Shown: in pieces, positions 37,292-46,459 of the stretch
Layout: the number at the start of each line of letters is the position of its first letter
Numbering within the stretch: position 1 is the stretch's first letter
Assembly (NCBI GenBank): GCA_021298315.1
Contig: JAJTFC010000026.1
Location: forward strand, 1 to 64,000
Length of the DNA stretch: 64,000 nucleotides
Reading direction: 5' to 3'
DNA from: Planctomycetaceae bacterium
GTDB lineage: Bacteria > Planctomycetota > Planctomycetia > Pirellulales > Pirellulaceae
Translations under genes and position numbers: made by a program
The notes under the pieces: generated by a model
What the model was told of the DNA's origin: nothing
Databases searched by the model: none
The model's input: the letters and a program-made list of their open reading frames with translations, nothing else

Positions 37292-38920
37292 CTAGGCTAG
37301 CCAAGGGGGTAGAACCCCGGCAGCAGGAAGCTCGATCCACTGGGCTTTTTTGATCCCATCGATGGAAATCAGTTCCTCCAGGGCGGCTTGCGGTGGACGG
37401 GAATCCAAATTCAACACGCCGATGGCCAATCCACCCTGTTGCTGCAAGACACGACCGACGGACATTTGACCGATATTGACCCCATGCTTGCCAAATACGG
37501 TGCCGACCTTACCGATGATCCCTGGTACGTCGTAGTGGGTAAAGAATAGCATGTGCCCATCGAGATAGGCTTCCATGCGATAATCGTCGATAGAAATCAA
37601 TCGAGGCATGCTGTTTCCAAAGACGGTCACCCCTGCGCGAACGGTTTGGGAGCCACCGGAAACCTCGGCCGTTACCGAAGAGCTAAAGGCACCCAGATCG
37701 CGGTTGCGATGCTCGATCAGATCGATGCTTCTTTCTTTGAACAGCATCTCGGCATTGATGATGTTGACCTCGTCTGCCATGGCTCGTTGCAAGAGACCTG
37801 CGCAGAAGGCCGATGTCAATAATTTGGTGTCCTTGTCGGCAACCTCACCGCGATAATTCAATCCGCAGGAACTGACAGTGCCGCTGTGCCACTGTGCCAT
37901 GAGCAACCCAAGTCGGTAGGTGGCATCGAGGTACCCTCGAAGCCCCTCGAGCATCTTTGGATCGAGCGAAGCGACATTGACCGCGTGGCGGATCTCTCCG
38001 GTCTTGAAGAAATTCAATAAAAGTTGAATACCTTCGATGGCTACTTGCGTTTGAGCTTCCTCGGTGCTGGCACCCAAATGGGGAGTGCAAACGACACCAG
38101 GCATTCCAAAAAGCGGGCTGTTGGTACAAGGTTCTTCTTCGAACACATCCAGAGCAACACCTGCGATGATCCCTCGCTTGAGCCCTTCGACCAGTGCAGC
38201 CTCCTCGTAGATTCCACCGCGAGCGCAGTTGATCAATCGTATTCCAGGTTTGAGTTGATCGAGTTGTTTCATGCCGACGAGATACTTTGTTTCGTCGGTA
38301 AGGGGTGTATGCACGGTTAGATAATCCACCTTGGGCAACATCTGGGCAACCGTTTGGACTTTTTCCATGTTCAACTTGGCAGCCTGCTCATCGGACAAAA
38401 AGGGATCGTAAGCGATCACACGCATGCCGAAGGCTTGTCCTCGCAGGGCGACCTCTCTGCCGATACGGCCAAGACCGATTACACCTAGGACTTTGTCCGC
38501 AAGCTGAGCGCCCATGAACGACTTGCGATCCCATTTACCGCAGCACAGCGACTGATACGCCGGTGAAATCGATCGCGAGAGGGCCAGCATCAGAGCAAAT
38601 GCGTGTTCAGCGGTGCTTAGGGTGTTCCCAGCCGGTGTGTTCATCACCACGATCCCTTGCCGGGTCGCTGCAGTCTTGTCGATGTTATCGGTTCCTACCC
38701 CGGCTCGAACGATCGCTTTGAGCCGCCGATTCCCCTCGAGCGACTCGGCCGTGATCTTGACTCCACTGCGAACAATCGCTCCATCGAATTGGGCCAAGGA
38801 ATCCTTGAGATCCTGCCCTTTGAGCCCATGCCGTTCTTCGAACTCGAAGTCCGATTCGGCGCGAAGCATCGCGAGGCCTTCAGGAGCGATCGGATCCAAA
38901 ACCAAAATGCGGGTCTTCAT
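37292..38920 (-). CDS. serA: D-3-phosphoglycerate dehydrogenase
   Basis: SerA oxidises 3-phosphoglycerate, the first step of serine synthesis. The 542-residue protein has the long form: substrate domain, NAD-binding fold with GVIGLGRIGREVA near 146-158, conserved INCARGGIYEEAALV near 228-242, an intervening domain at about 320-450 and a C-terminal ACT domain (YDVPGIIGKVGTVFGKHGVN). The ACT domain suggests serine feedback. It follows serC by 44 bases on the same strand, so serC-serA form an operon. Confidence 0.96.
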   Translation of the reverse strand: MKTRILVLDPIAPEGLAMLRAESDFEFEERHGLKGQDLKDSLAQFDGAIVRSGVKITAESLEGNRRLKAIVRAGVGTDNIDKTAATRQGIVVMNTPAGNTLSTAEHAFALMLALSRSISPAYQSLCCGKWDRKSFMGAQLADKVLGVIGLGRIGREVALRGQAFGMRVIAYDPFLSDEQAAKLNMEKVQTVAQMLPKVDYLTVHTPLTDETKYLVGMKQLDQLKPGIRLINCARGGIYEEAALVEGLKRGIIAGVALDVFEEEPCTNSPLFGMPGVVCTPHLGASTEEAQTQVAIEGIQLLLNFFKTGEIRHAVNVASLDPKMLEGLRGYLDATYRLGLLMAQWHSGTVSSCGLNYRGEVADKDTKLLTSAFCAGLLQRAMADEVNIINAEMLFKERSIDLIEHRNRDLGAFSSSVTAEVSGGSQTVRAGVTVFGNSMPRLISIDDYRMEAYLDGHMLFFTHYDVPGIIGKVGTVFGKHGVNIGQMSVGRVLQQQGGLAIGVLNLDSRPPQAALEELISIDGIKKAQWIELPAAGVLPPWLA

Positions 38921-38964
38921 GTCGTTGTTTCTTAAGCGTAATGGGTCATCGAGGGTGGAAACGA

Positions 38965-40059
38965 CTAAGCATGTTTGGATGCAAAGCTATCCATGAGTTG
39001 GACAAGCGTTTGAACCCCTTCCAAAGGCATGGCGTTGTAGATGCTGGCGCGGATCCCGCCGACGCTGCGATGGCCTTTGAGGGAATCGAGGCCAAGGTTT
39101 TTTGCTTCGGCCAAAAACGCGTTCTCGAGCGTCTCGCTCGGCAGTTTGTAAGTAGCGTTCATCAACGAACGGTCTTGAGGCTTTGCGTGTCCCATGTACA
39201 TCGTCGGATGGCGATCCATCGCGGCATACAATAAGCGAGCTTTTTCCTGATTGATTCTATGCATCGCTTCGAGCCCGCCGATGGACTCTTCAAGCCACTG
39301 TGCAACGAGCCCCATGACGTAGATCCCAAACGTCGGCGGTGTGTTCCACATCGAGTCTTCTTGGGCGTGGTTGCGATAACTCAAATATCCTGGCAAGCTG
39401 TCTCCACTTCGTTCGAGCAAGTCCTTGCGAATAATCACTACGGTCACTCCCGCCGGTCCAGCATTCTTTTGCGCACATGCATAGACGATCCCATATTTGG
39501 AGATATCCAGCGGACGGTACATGAAGTCCGAGGAGCAATCGACCACCAGTGGACAGGGAACTTGCCAGTCCTCTTGGAACTGAATCCCCTGAATCGTTTC
39601 ATTGCTTGTCAGATGCAAATAAGCAGCATCGGGTCGAACAGTTACCTCCGAGGGCTTTGGCAATTGAGAATAGTTGTTCGAGGAACCATCGTAGATCACC
39701 TCGACAGGCCCTTCCTTCTTGGCTTCACCGACGGCGTATTTGCCCCAAGAGCCGGTGACGATGTACTGAGCCGGTGCCGCAGAGCCTCGCAGTAGGTTCA
39801 TCGGCACCATCGAAAATTGCAATCTTGCTCCACCCTGAAGAAATAACACCTCGTGGGTTTGAGGGATCTTGAGCAATCGAATCAGTCGCTGTTTGGTTTG
39901 CTCCTGGATCGCAATGAACTGTTTGCTTCGGTGCGAAATCTCAAGAATCGAAGCTCCGCAACCAGGCAGGCAGAGCATTTGATCGCGGATCGTCTCCAAG
40001 ACGCTTACAGGTAGTACTGCCGGCCCTGCGGAAAAGTTGAACAAGCGTTTTTCTGTCAT
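38965..40059 (-). CDS. serC: Phosphoserine aminotransferase
   Basis: SerC converts 3-phosphohydroxypyruvate and glutamate to phosphoserine, using pyridoxal phosphate. The 364-residue length is typical. Visible family marks are FNFSAGPAVLP at the start, EVLFLQGGARLQFSMVP near 67-84 and the PLP lysine in YACAQKNAGPAG near 195. It is the first gene of the serC-serA operon. ATG 40059 is the start; the region upstream holds no clear promoter. Confidence 0.96.
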   Translation of the reverse strand: MTEKRLFNFSAGPAVLPVSVLETIRDQMLCLPGCGASILEISHRSKQFIAIQEQTKQRLIRLLKIPQTHEVLFLQGGARLQFSMVPMNLLRGSAAPAQYIVTGSWGKYAVGEAKKEGPVEVIYDGSSNNYSQLPKPSEVTVRPDAAYLHLTSNETIQGIQFQEDWQVPCPLVVDCSSDFMYRPLDISKYGIVYACAQKNAGPAGVTVVIIRKDLLERSGDSLPGYLSYRNHAQEDSMWNTPPTFGIYVMGLVAQWLEESIGGLEAMHRINQEKARLLYAAMDRHPTMYMGHAKPQDRSLMNATYKLPSETLENAFLAEAKNLGLDSLKGHRSVGGIRASIYNAMPLEGVQTLVQLMDSFASKHA

Positions 40060-40182
40060 TCTTAAAACTTTTAAAGCGACTAGACCTACTGGGGCAACTT
40101 GAGCTTCGGGCTACTGCATCTATCGGTAGGCGATGGACTCGAAGCGGACGGATTTTAAACCAATCCAAGCAGAACGAAAGGA

Positions 40183-41496
40183 CTATTGCCCTGGGAGCGT
40201 TTTTCCAATCTCCGCCTTTAACCAATCGATGGCCATCTGCTGGCTTACCAAATGACCATCGAGCTGCATCGACCGAGCCTGGGCTAGTAGTTTGCCGAAT
40301 ACTGGCCCGGGTCGAAGACCGGCTTGGATCAAGTCGCTACCATTGATCCAAGGGGGTGGATTCCACACTTGGATCGGCACAGACAGGCGTTGCTTACAAG
40401 TTTCAATACCCTCGATAGGCCATTGCCGAATTGCAAGAAGACACTCGGCCAGAAGGATCGATTCGTCGACCCAGCCACGAAGCAGTTTCGGTTGAACTTG
40501 CGACCAAGCCAGATCCTCGGACTTGGCAATCACGCTCGAGGCGTCGACGCAGGTGCAAGCCGACTCGAAGAGCTCATTGGAGAGCTTCCAGCGATGTTGG
40601 ATCGCCTCGAGTGTGGTTCTCCAGTGAGGGTCCTCGATCGGACGCAGGTCCCTGTCAAGCACGCCGGATTGTCCCCAAGGATGAATCATCGATGCAAGGA
40701 CTAGAGCAAGTGGCAATTGTTCTTTAGGGAGAGCCCCGAAGAGTTCGCGGTCTTTTACAGGGAGGAGTTCGGGTGCAATGTGCTTGAGAAGACCGCATGC
40801 ATCGAGTTGATGCCAGGCCCATAGCCGATTGGGATGTTCTAGGATCTTTTCGAGTTCCATGCCGATCCGCTCGCCGCTGACGAGTTGAATCCCCTCCGAG
40901 GACTCTTCGATAGCCTGGCCAGTGGCTGGATCGAGTGCAAAGCTGTACCTGGATGCAAAGCGAATGGCTCGGAGCATACGGAGTTTATCTTCGCTGATGC
41001 GAGCATAAGGGTCTCCGATAGCCCGAAGGACATGGTTGGCAAGGTCTTCTTGGCCACCGACGTAATCGATCACGCGTTGCGCGATCGGATCGTAGAAAAG
41101 GCCATTGATCGTAAAGTCGCGTCGCTGGGCATCCTCTTGGGCCGTTGCGTATTGGACCCAATCGGGCCGACGTCCATCGGAATAGGATCCGTCGGTTCGA
41201 AAGGTAGCGACCTCGACTTGGCACCGTTTTTTCGCGATCCGTCCATGGACCAACACCACGCCGAATGCTTCGCCTACGGCCCGGGTGTGCTCTGAACCAA
41301 AAATCTCTCGGACTTGGTCTGGTGTCGCGTTGGTGGCGACATCAAAATCCTTGGGTGTTAATCCCAGCAGAGCATCGCGAACGCAACCTCCGGCATAATA
41401 AGCGACGTAGCCACGGTCGACCAACCTGCGGACAATTTCGTGAGCGAATTGCCGATCGATCGAACTTGCAGGAAATAGTGGGCCTTCAGAAGACAT
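40183..41496 (-). CDS. tRNA nucleotidyltransferase / poly(A) polymerase family protein
   Basis: The 437-residue protein has the class II nucleotidyltransferase head: GGCVRDALLG near 36-45, the metal pair in DFDVATNA near 50-57 and RRDFTINGLFYDP near 123-135. The next domain (DKLRMLRAIRFASRYSF) is also typical. Such proteins add CCA to tRNA or poly(A) to RNA; the sequence alone does not decide between them. In a bacterium without a second copy, the CCA role is likely. It lies 123 bases upstream of serC on the same strand. Confidence 0.92.
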   Translation of the reverse strand: MSSEGPLFPASSIDRQFAHEIVRRLVDRGYVAYYAGGCVRDALLGLTPKDFDVATNATPDQVREIFGSEHTRAVGEAFGVVLVHGRIAKKRCQVEVATFRTDGSYSDGRRPDWVQYATAQEDAQRRDFTINGLFYDPIAQRVIDYVGGQEDLANHVLRAIGDPYARISEDKLRMLRAIRFASRYSFALDPATGQAIEESSEGIQLVSGERIGMELEKILEHPNRLWAWHQLDACGLLKHIAPELLPVKDRELFGALPKEQLPLALVLASMIHPWGQSGVLDRDLRPIEDPHWRTTLEAIQHRWKLSNELFESACTCVDASSVIAKSEDLAWSQVQPKLLRGWVDESILLAECLLAIRQWPIEGIETCKQRLSVPIQVWNPPPWINGSDLIQAGLRPGPVFGKLLAQARSMQLDGHLVSQQMAIDWLKAEIGKTLPGQ

Positions 41497-41590
41497 CGTG
41501 CTCGTTGCGTGTTCCTTTGTTTGGATCTTAACCCTATGATGCTCGGATTGGGGATTGGATTGGGATTGTAAGCTTTTGCAGAGAGGCTCT

Positions 41591-42109
41591 ATGAGCTCCG
41601 AAACGACAAATTCTAGTGGTTCGAATTCTAGCGGATCAGAGTCTTTTGGGCATCCTCCAGAGCCGGTCTCATCGCGTGATCAAGGTCGCCATGCCGTCGT
41701 CGGGATTCTCTACGAAGACCGACACTTCCTGGTCATCCGACGTTCGCAGTTTGTCCGAGCCCCAGGGCTAATTTGTTTTCCAGGGGGTGGGATTGAGCCA
41801 GGAGAGGATCTTCACACGGCTGTTAAGCGGGAATTGATGGAAGAGCTAAGCCTTGCGGTTCGCGTTTGCGGGCACTTGTGGACCAGCCAGACTCGATGGG
41901 GAACGAAACTCGAATGGCTTGTGTGCCAGCGCCAAGCTGGGCATGAACCTCTTGCAAATCCTCAAGAGGTCGAAGAATTTTTGTGGATGAGTCCCCAGAT
42001 GCTCCAGAATCGCGACGATCTTTTGGGGAGCATGCCGGAGTTCTTAGCCAACTTCTTTGCCGGCCAGTTCGACGAGCACTTTCAAGACACACCAAGACCT
42101 CAAGGTTAA
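41591..42109 (+). CDS. Nudix hydrolase
   Basis: The 172-residue product (ATG 41591, AGAGAGG just upstream) opens with a Ser-rich tail (SSGSNSSGSES) and then a Nudix fold. The Nudix box is GGGIEPGEDLHTAVKRELME followed by EL, with the catalytic Glu residues in place. Nudix enzymes cleave nucleoside diphosphates linked to another group; the substrate is not readable. It is 3 bases from the epimerase gene and likely co-transcribed. Confidence 0.9.
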   Translation: MSSETTNSSGSNSSGSESFGHPPEPVSSRDQGRHAVVGILYEDRHFLVIRRSQFVRAPGLICFPGGGIEPGEDLHTAVKRELMEELSLAVRVCGHLWTSQTRWGTKLEWLVCQRQAGHEPLANPQEVEEFLWMSPQMLQNRDDLLGSMPEFLANFFAGQFDEHFQDTPRPQG

Positions 42110-42112
42110 TCC

Positions 42113-43039
42113 ATGCAAATCAGAGTGATCGACAGCCATACCGGGGGGGAGCCGACACGCACGATCGTCTCGGAGGTTCCATTATTAGGCACAAGTGTTG
42201 CCCAGCGACTCTCCGACATGCGCATGAGGCATGACGAATTGCGCAAAGCTCTGATCCATGAGCCACGTGGATCGGAGGTGATGGTCGGAGCGATTCTATT
42301 ACCGCCGATTGACCCTCAAAACACTGCGGGAGTGATTTTCTTTAACAACGTCGGATATCTTGGTATGTGTGGACACGGCACGATCGGTGTCGTCGAGACA
42401 TTGCGTTGGATGGGCAGATTGCAACCTGGTCTCCATGTCCTGGAGACTTGCGTCGGTAATGTCCAAATTCTGCTTCATCAAGACCGTCGAGTGACCCTCG
42501 ACAATGTTCCGAGTTATCGCATTGCCAAGGATCATCGGATCACTCTTTCGAACCGCGATACTTTGCTCGCCGATATCGCTTACGGTGGAAATCACTTTGC
42601 CCTTGTGGATATCAGCCACAGCGACTGGATGAATCGAGGTACGAATTTCTTAATCCAACTCAGTACCGAGATTCTCCAACAGATCCAAATAAACTATCCA
42701 GATGTTGATCACGTCGAATTGTTTGACAAGCCTAAATCGCAAAACTGCGATTCTCGCTCCTTCGTACTTTGCCCAGGAGGCCAGTACGATCGATCTCCTT
42801 GCGGTACCGGGACGAGCGCCAAGCTGGCTTGCTTGGCTGCCGACGATAAGCTATCGCCAGGGGAGCTTTGGCGTCAGGAAAGCTACATAGGGAGTGTTTT
42901 TGAAGCCTCGTATCAGTGGGTCGATCCACTGGCAAAATCGATCCGACCTTCGATCACTTCAAGAGCCTTCGTCAATGGCGATTTGCAGATGATCGTCGAT
43001 CCAGAGGATCCTTTCTGCTGGGGAATTCCTACCTCGTAG
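42113..43039 (+). CDS. Proline racemase / 4-hydroxyproline epimerase family protein
   Basis: A two-base-mechanism epimerase of 308 residues. Both catalytic cysteines are visible: MCGHGTIG near 86-93 and DRSPCGTGTSA near 227-237. The opening IRVIDSHTGGEPTR is also family-specific. Two active cysteines fit proline racemase or 4-hydroxyproline 2-epimerase; the dehydratase subgroup has one replaced. The start is ATG 42113, with AAGG inside the end of the Nudix gene. Catabolic genes for hydroxyproline are not next to it. Confidence 0.88.
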   Translation: MQIRVIDSHTGGEPTRTIVSEVPLLGTSVAQRLSDMRMRHDELRKALIHEPRGSEVMVGAILLPPIDPQNTAGVIFFNNVGYLGMCGHGTIGVVETLRWMGRLQPGLHVLETCVGNVQILLHQDRRVTLDNVPSYRIAKDHRITLSNRDTLLADIAYGGNHFALVDISHSDWMNRGTNFLIQLSTEILQQIQINYPDVDHVELFDKPKSQNCDSRSFVLCPGGQYDRSPCGTGTSAKLACLAADDKLSPGELWRQESYIGSVFEASYQWVDPLAKSIRPSITSRAFVNGDLQMIVDPEDPFCWGIPTS

Positions 43040-43129
43040 CACGGATGCGGTTTGCGATTTGATCGCTTAAGGGTATGCTTTCGAAGAATTCAATTTCTAG
43101 TTGTGTTGATTAGCAGGAGGAAGGATTCG

Positions 43130-44838
43130 ATGGCCAAACGATGGATCTTTCGAGCCCACGATCCAGGTAGTTTTTTGGAATTCGCCAATGAGCTTAAGAT
43201 CGACCCAGTGGTGTCTCAATTGCTCTTGTCGCGTGGGATTTCCCGAGTCGACGCGGCCAAGCTTTTTTTGGAGTGCAAATTCTCGGATTTGAGGGATCCT
43301 CAGTATCTACCCGGGATCGACGCTGCAGCAGAGAGAATCCTCAAAGCTGCTCGTGATCGCGAGCCGATCGTGATCTACGGAGACTACGATGCCGATGGAA
43401 TGTGCGCAACGGCCATCCTCGAGTCTTTCCTCAAAATGCTCGGAGCCGATGTGACTTACTATGTCCCAAATCGCCTCGAAGATGCTTATGGCCTAAGCTG
43501 CGAATCGATTACCCGATTGGCATCGCTCGGACGCAAACTTCTGGTAACCGTCGACTGCGGGATCGGATCGCATCGAGAAGCCCAGTTGTGTCGTCAGCTA
43601 GGGATGGATCTGATCATCACCGATCACCATGCATGCGGCCAAGTGCTTCCAGATGCTGTATCCATCGTGCATCCAAATCTTCCCAACGCCGATTATCCCT
43701 TCCACGGATTATGCGGTGCGGGCGTGGCCTTCAAACTCGCATGGCGAATGTGCCAGATCTTGGCAGACAACCGCAGCAAAGTCGCTCTGGAACATCGCGA
43801 TTTTCTACTCATGGCGATGACCATCGCAGCCATCGGCACGGTGGCCGACGTCGTTCCGCTGATCGATGAGAATCGAATCCTCGTTCGCACGGCGCTGCAA
43901 TTGATGGCCAAGCACAGTCCGTTGGGTTTGAAGGAACTCTTGAAGATCACAAAGCTCGATACCAAACAAGCCATCAGCGCCGAAGATATCGCCTTTACGA
44001 TTGCTCCTAGGCTCAATGCTGCCGGCAGGCTCGGGCAAGCTCAACTGGGCGTCGAACTGCTTACCACCAAGGATCCGGAACGGGCCACGGCGCTGGCTGC
44101 GTATTTGGATCGACTCAATGCGGATCGCGAATCGATCGAACGGAGCATCACGCTGGCGGCCAGCAAACAGGCCAAAGAGCAACTCGAAGCGGCTTCCGAA
44201 CCGGCACTCGTGCTGCATTCGCCCGGTTGGCACTTGGGTGTCATCGGCATCGTTGCAGGTCGAATGGCCGAACGATTCCACCGACCTGTGGTGATCATTT
44301 CCTCTGACCCCATGGGACAAAAGCCCGCTACCGGGAGCACTTGGAGAGTTGCGGTGGGCATGCGGCCGCCGCAGGTTTGCGAATCCAAGATCGCAAGATA
44401 CCGGAGTTTCGCGAAGCACTTTGCGATTTTGTTCGCAGCGCTATCGGAGAAAGAGATCCCGAACAGACCTTGCTCGTCGATGCCGAAGCCACTTTCCAGG
44501 AACTGAGCCTGCAAACAGTTACCATGATCGAGAGCATGGCACCTTTTGGCGCTGGAAACCCTAGGCCTGTGTTTGTCGCTAGCAACGTCGAACTGCACGA
44601 GCCTGCAAAGCTCTTCGGACAAGGTGAACGGCACGTAGGGGTCCGCTTTAAACAGCATGGACAGATACTCCGCGCGGTGGCTTTCTCTCAACCCGAATGG
44701 GCAGAAAAGATCAATGCACATGCGGGCTGTTTCGATCTGGCCTTTAGACCCAACGTCAACGAGTTTAACGGCATGCGCAAAGTGGAGCTACAATTGGTCG
44801 ACTGGAGAGCGAGTGCCTCATCGACCCATAACACCTGA
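43130..44838 (+). pseudogene. recJ: Disrupted RecJ single-strand exonuclease gene
   Basis: From ATG 43130, with GGAGGAAGG 5 bases upstream, the frame encodes a RecJ N-terminal part: YGDYDADG near 83-90, VDCGIGS near 142 and the DHH motif ITDHHACG near 163, then TIAPRLNAAGRLG. It runs into unrelated residues after PATGS (about 44337) and stops at 44506. The rest of RecJ continues in another forward frame from about 44330: EHLESCGGHAAAAGLRI, then the DHHA1 and OB-like parts to 44838. The residues normally between these parts (GSxRS and about 12 more) are missing. A short deletion between two CGGGAGC copies would explain both the loss and the frameshift. It could be an inactive allele or an assembly fault. 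Confidence 0.85.
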
Positions 44839-44847
44839 GTCGCAAAC

Positions 44848-46266
44848 TTACGAATCTTGTCGTTGGCATCCAAGCAAGTTATCCATCGCAGCCTCGAGCG
44901 TCGGGAAACGGAATTTATAGCCCGCCGAAAGCAATGCCGAGGGTACTGCATGCGCGCTCGATAACAGCAATGGATCTGCCATTTGGCCTAACCCCAGACG
45001 GAGCGCAAAAGCCGGAGTCGGTATCCAACTAGGTCGATGCAATACTTTGGCAAGCAGGCGACTGAATTCCCGATTTGGCAAACACTCTGGAGCTACGACA
45101 TTGACTGGGCCAGAACACCGCTCGTTGAGTGCCAAGTAGAGCAGAATGCTGGCCGCATCGTCGACGTGAATCCATGGCCAATACTGCTTGCCAGGCCCGA
45201 CGGGACCACCGAGGCCCATACGAAACGGCAGCAGCATCTTGCTCATCGCACCGAATCGTGGATGAAGCACAATTCCAAAGCGTGCTAGGGCTACGCGACC
45301 GGATTGATCTTGGTAGATGTTGGCCTCAGATTCCCACTGACGAGCCACATCTGCCAAAAAATCATCCTTAGTCGCAGAGCGATCCACCGAGGAGGACTCA
45401 TCGAGAATCTCCTCTTGGCGATCTGCGTAGATGCCGACTCCAGACGCGCACACGAGGGCTTTCGGGGGTTGTTTCAGCTTGCCAAGTCGCTCGACGATTT
45501 TTCGAGTCGAGTCGATTCGAGAATTTCGAATCGCTTGTTTATACGCTGTGCTCCATCGGCGATCTGCGATCCCAACGCCTCCAAGGTGGATCCAAGCATC
45601 GAGGTTTTCGAATTCATCGAGCCTGTGTTCCTCAACCGTGATTACACCCCGGGGCCATCTTGTTTGCTGAGGCTTACTCTCAGAGCGAACGGCACGCACC
45701 ACATCGATTCCAAGGACTCTCGCCAGTTCGATGGTTCTTCGGCCAATCATTCCGGAGCTTCCAGAAATGCCGATTTTGATCGGTTTTTCTGACGGATTGT
45801 GCCCCAACTGAATCAGTTGATCGGCAAACTGCAGGTCGTCACGAGTGACTCGATGGCGGAATCGAAACATCGACTCGAGCTTGGCTTGAACCCAACCGTT
45901 AAGGAGGTTACTCAAGGGAGCCAAGGGTAGTGCAAAATCAATGTTGTCGGTCAGTTGCGAGCGGCTTGGGCTTAGAGAATCAAAAAGATGTTGGTGCTTC
46001 CAGCGTGCGAAGGGTCCAGATCGGAGTTCATCGACGAAGAGTTCATTGCGTCGATAGTCGGTGTGCTGAGCAATCAAGTTCTGAGAAATAAAACCGACTT
46101 GGTTTCTGATTTTCACCATCGATCCAATGGCCAGGGAGTCGTTGCTTGCAACGACATGGGTTCGTTCCCAGGGAGGAATCAATCGATCAATTGCACCGGC
46201 TTGCTCGTGGTACGCAAAGAGCCTTTCGACCGGAAACGCGAACTGACTCGTGTGGTTAAAAAGCAT
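44848..46266 (-). CDS. SRPBCC domain fused to TIGR01777-type epimerase
   Basis: The 472-residue protein starts at ATG 46266; a TTG at 46326 would add 20 residues. Residues about 1-150 form an SRPBCC/polyketide-cyclase-like domain (MLFNHTSQFAFPVERLFAYH, WERTHVVASNDSLAIGS). From about 165 a nucleotide-sugar epimerase-type Rossmann domain follows, with IGISGSSGMIGRRT and WIHLGGVGIADRRW, and ends in a DUF1731-like tail (FRFPTLEAAMDNLL). In other organisms the epimerase part is encoded alone. The substrate is unknown. It converges with recJ, 9 bases away. Confidence 0.85.
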   Translation of the reverse strand: MLFNHTSQFAFPVERLFAYHEQAGAIDRLIPPWERTHVVASNDSLAIGSMVKIRNQVGFISQNLIAQHTDYRRNELFVDELRSGPFARWKHQHLFDSLSPSRSQLTDNIDFALPLAPLSNLLNGWVQAKLESMFRFRHRVTRDDLQFADQLIQLGHNPSEKPIKIGISGSSGMIGRRTIELARVLGIDVVRAVRSESKPQQTRWPRGVITVEEHRLDEFENLDAWIHLGGVGIADRRWSTAYKQAIRNSRIDSTRKIVERLGKLKQPPKALVCASGVGIYADRQEEILDESSSVDRSATKDDFLADVARQWESEANIYQDQSGRVALARFGIVLHPRFGAMSKMLLPFRMGLGGPVGPGKQYWPWIHVDDAASILLYLALNERCSGPVNVVAPECLPNREFSRLLAKVLHRPSWIPTPAFALRLGLGQMADPLLLSSAHAVPSALLSAGYKFRFPTLEAAMDNLLGCQRQDS

Positions 46267-46354
46267 ACAGCGTGGCAGCCAATGGGCCTGAGGCGAAAGA
46301 CGATAATTGTTAGCCGAGCAGCGCAAGCTGCTGGGTTACTTCAGAAAAAATTGG

Positions 46355-46456
46355 CTCACCGGAGGGCTTGCGCCGTGCCGCTTGCATCACTCACCGGAGG
46401 GCTTGCGCCCAACCGCTTTCAAAAACCGGACGGCTTGCTGCGTTCCGCTTGCATGA
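46355..46456. repeat. Three imperfect 32-35-bp tandem units
   Basis: The 20-mer CTCACCGGAGGGCTTGCGCC is found at 46355-46374 and exactly again at 46390-46409 (35-bp period), followed by CGCTT-type tails. A third, more divergent copy begins ACCGGACGGCTTGC at 46425. The block fills the short gap after the sigma-factor gene. Confidence 0.85.
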
Positions 46457-46459
46457 CAA

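Noticed and set aside
44341-44838. Independent gene with its own start after recJ
   Set aside because: No ribosome-binding site is present, and the residues are plainly the C-terminal part of RecJ (GGHAAAAG and DHHA1-like).
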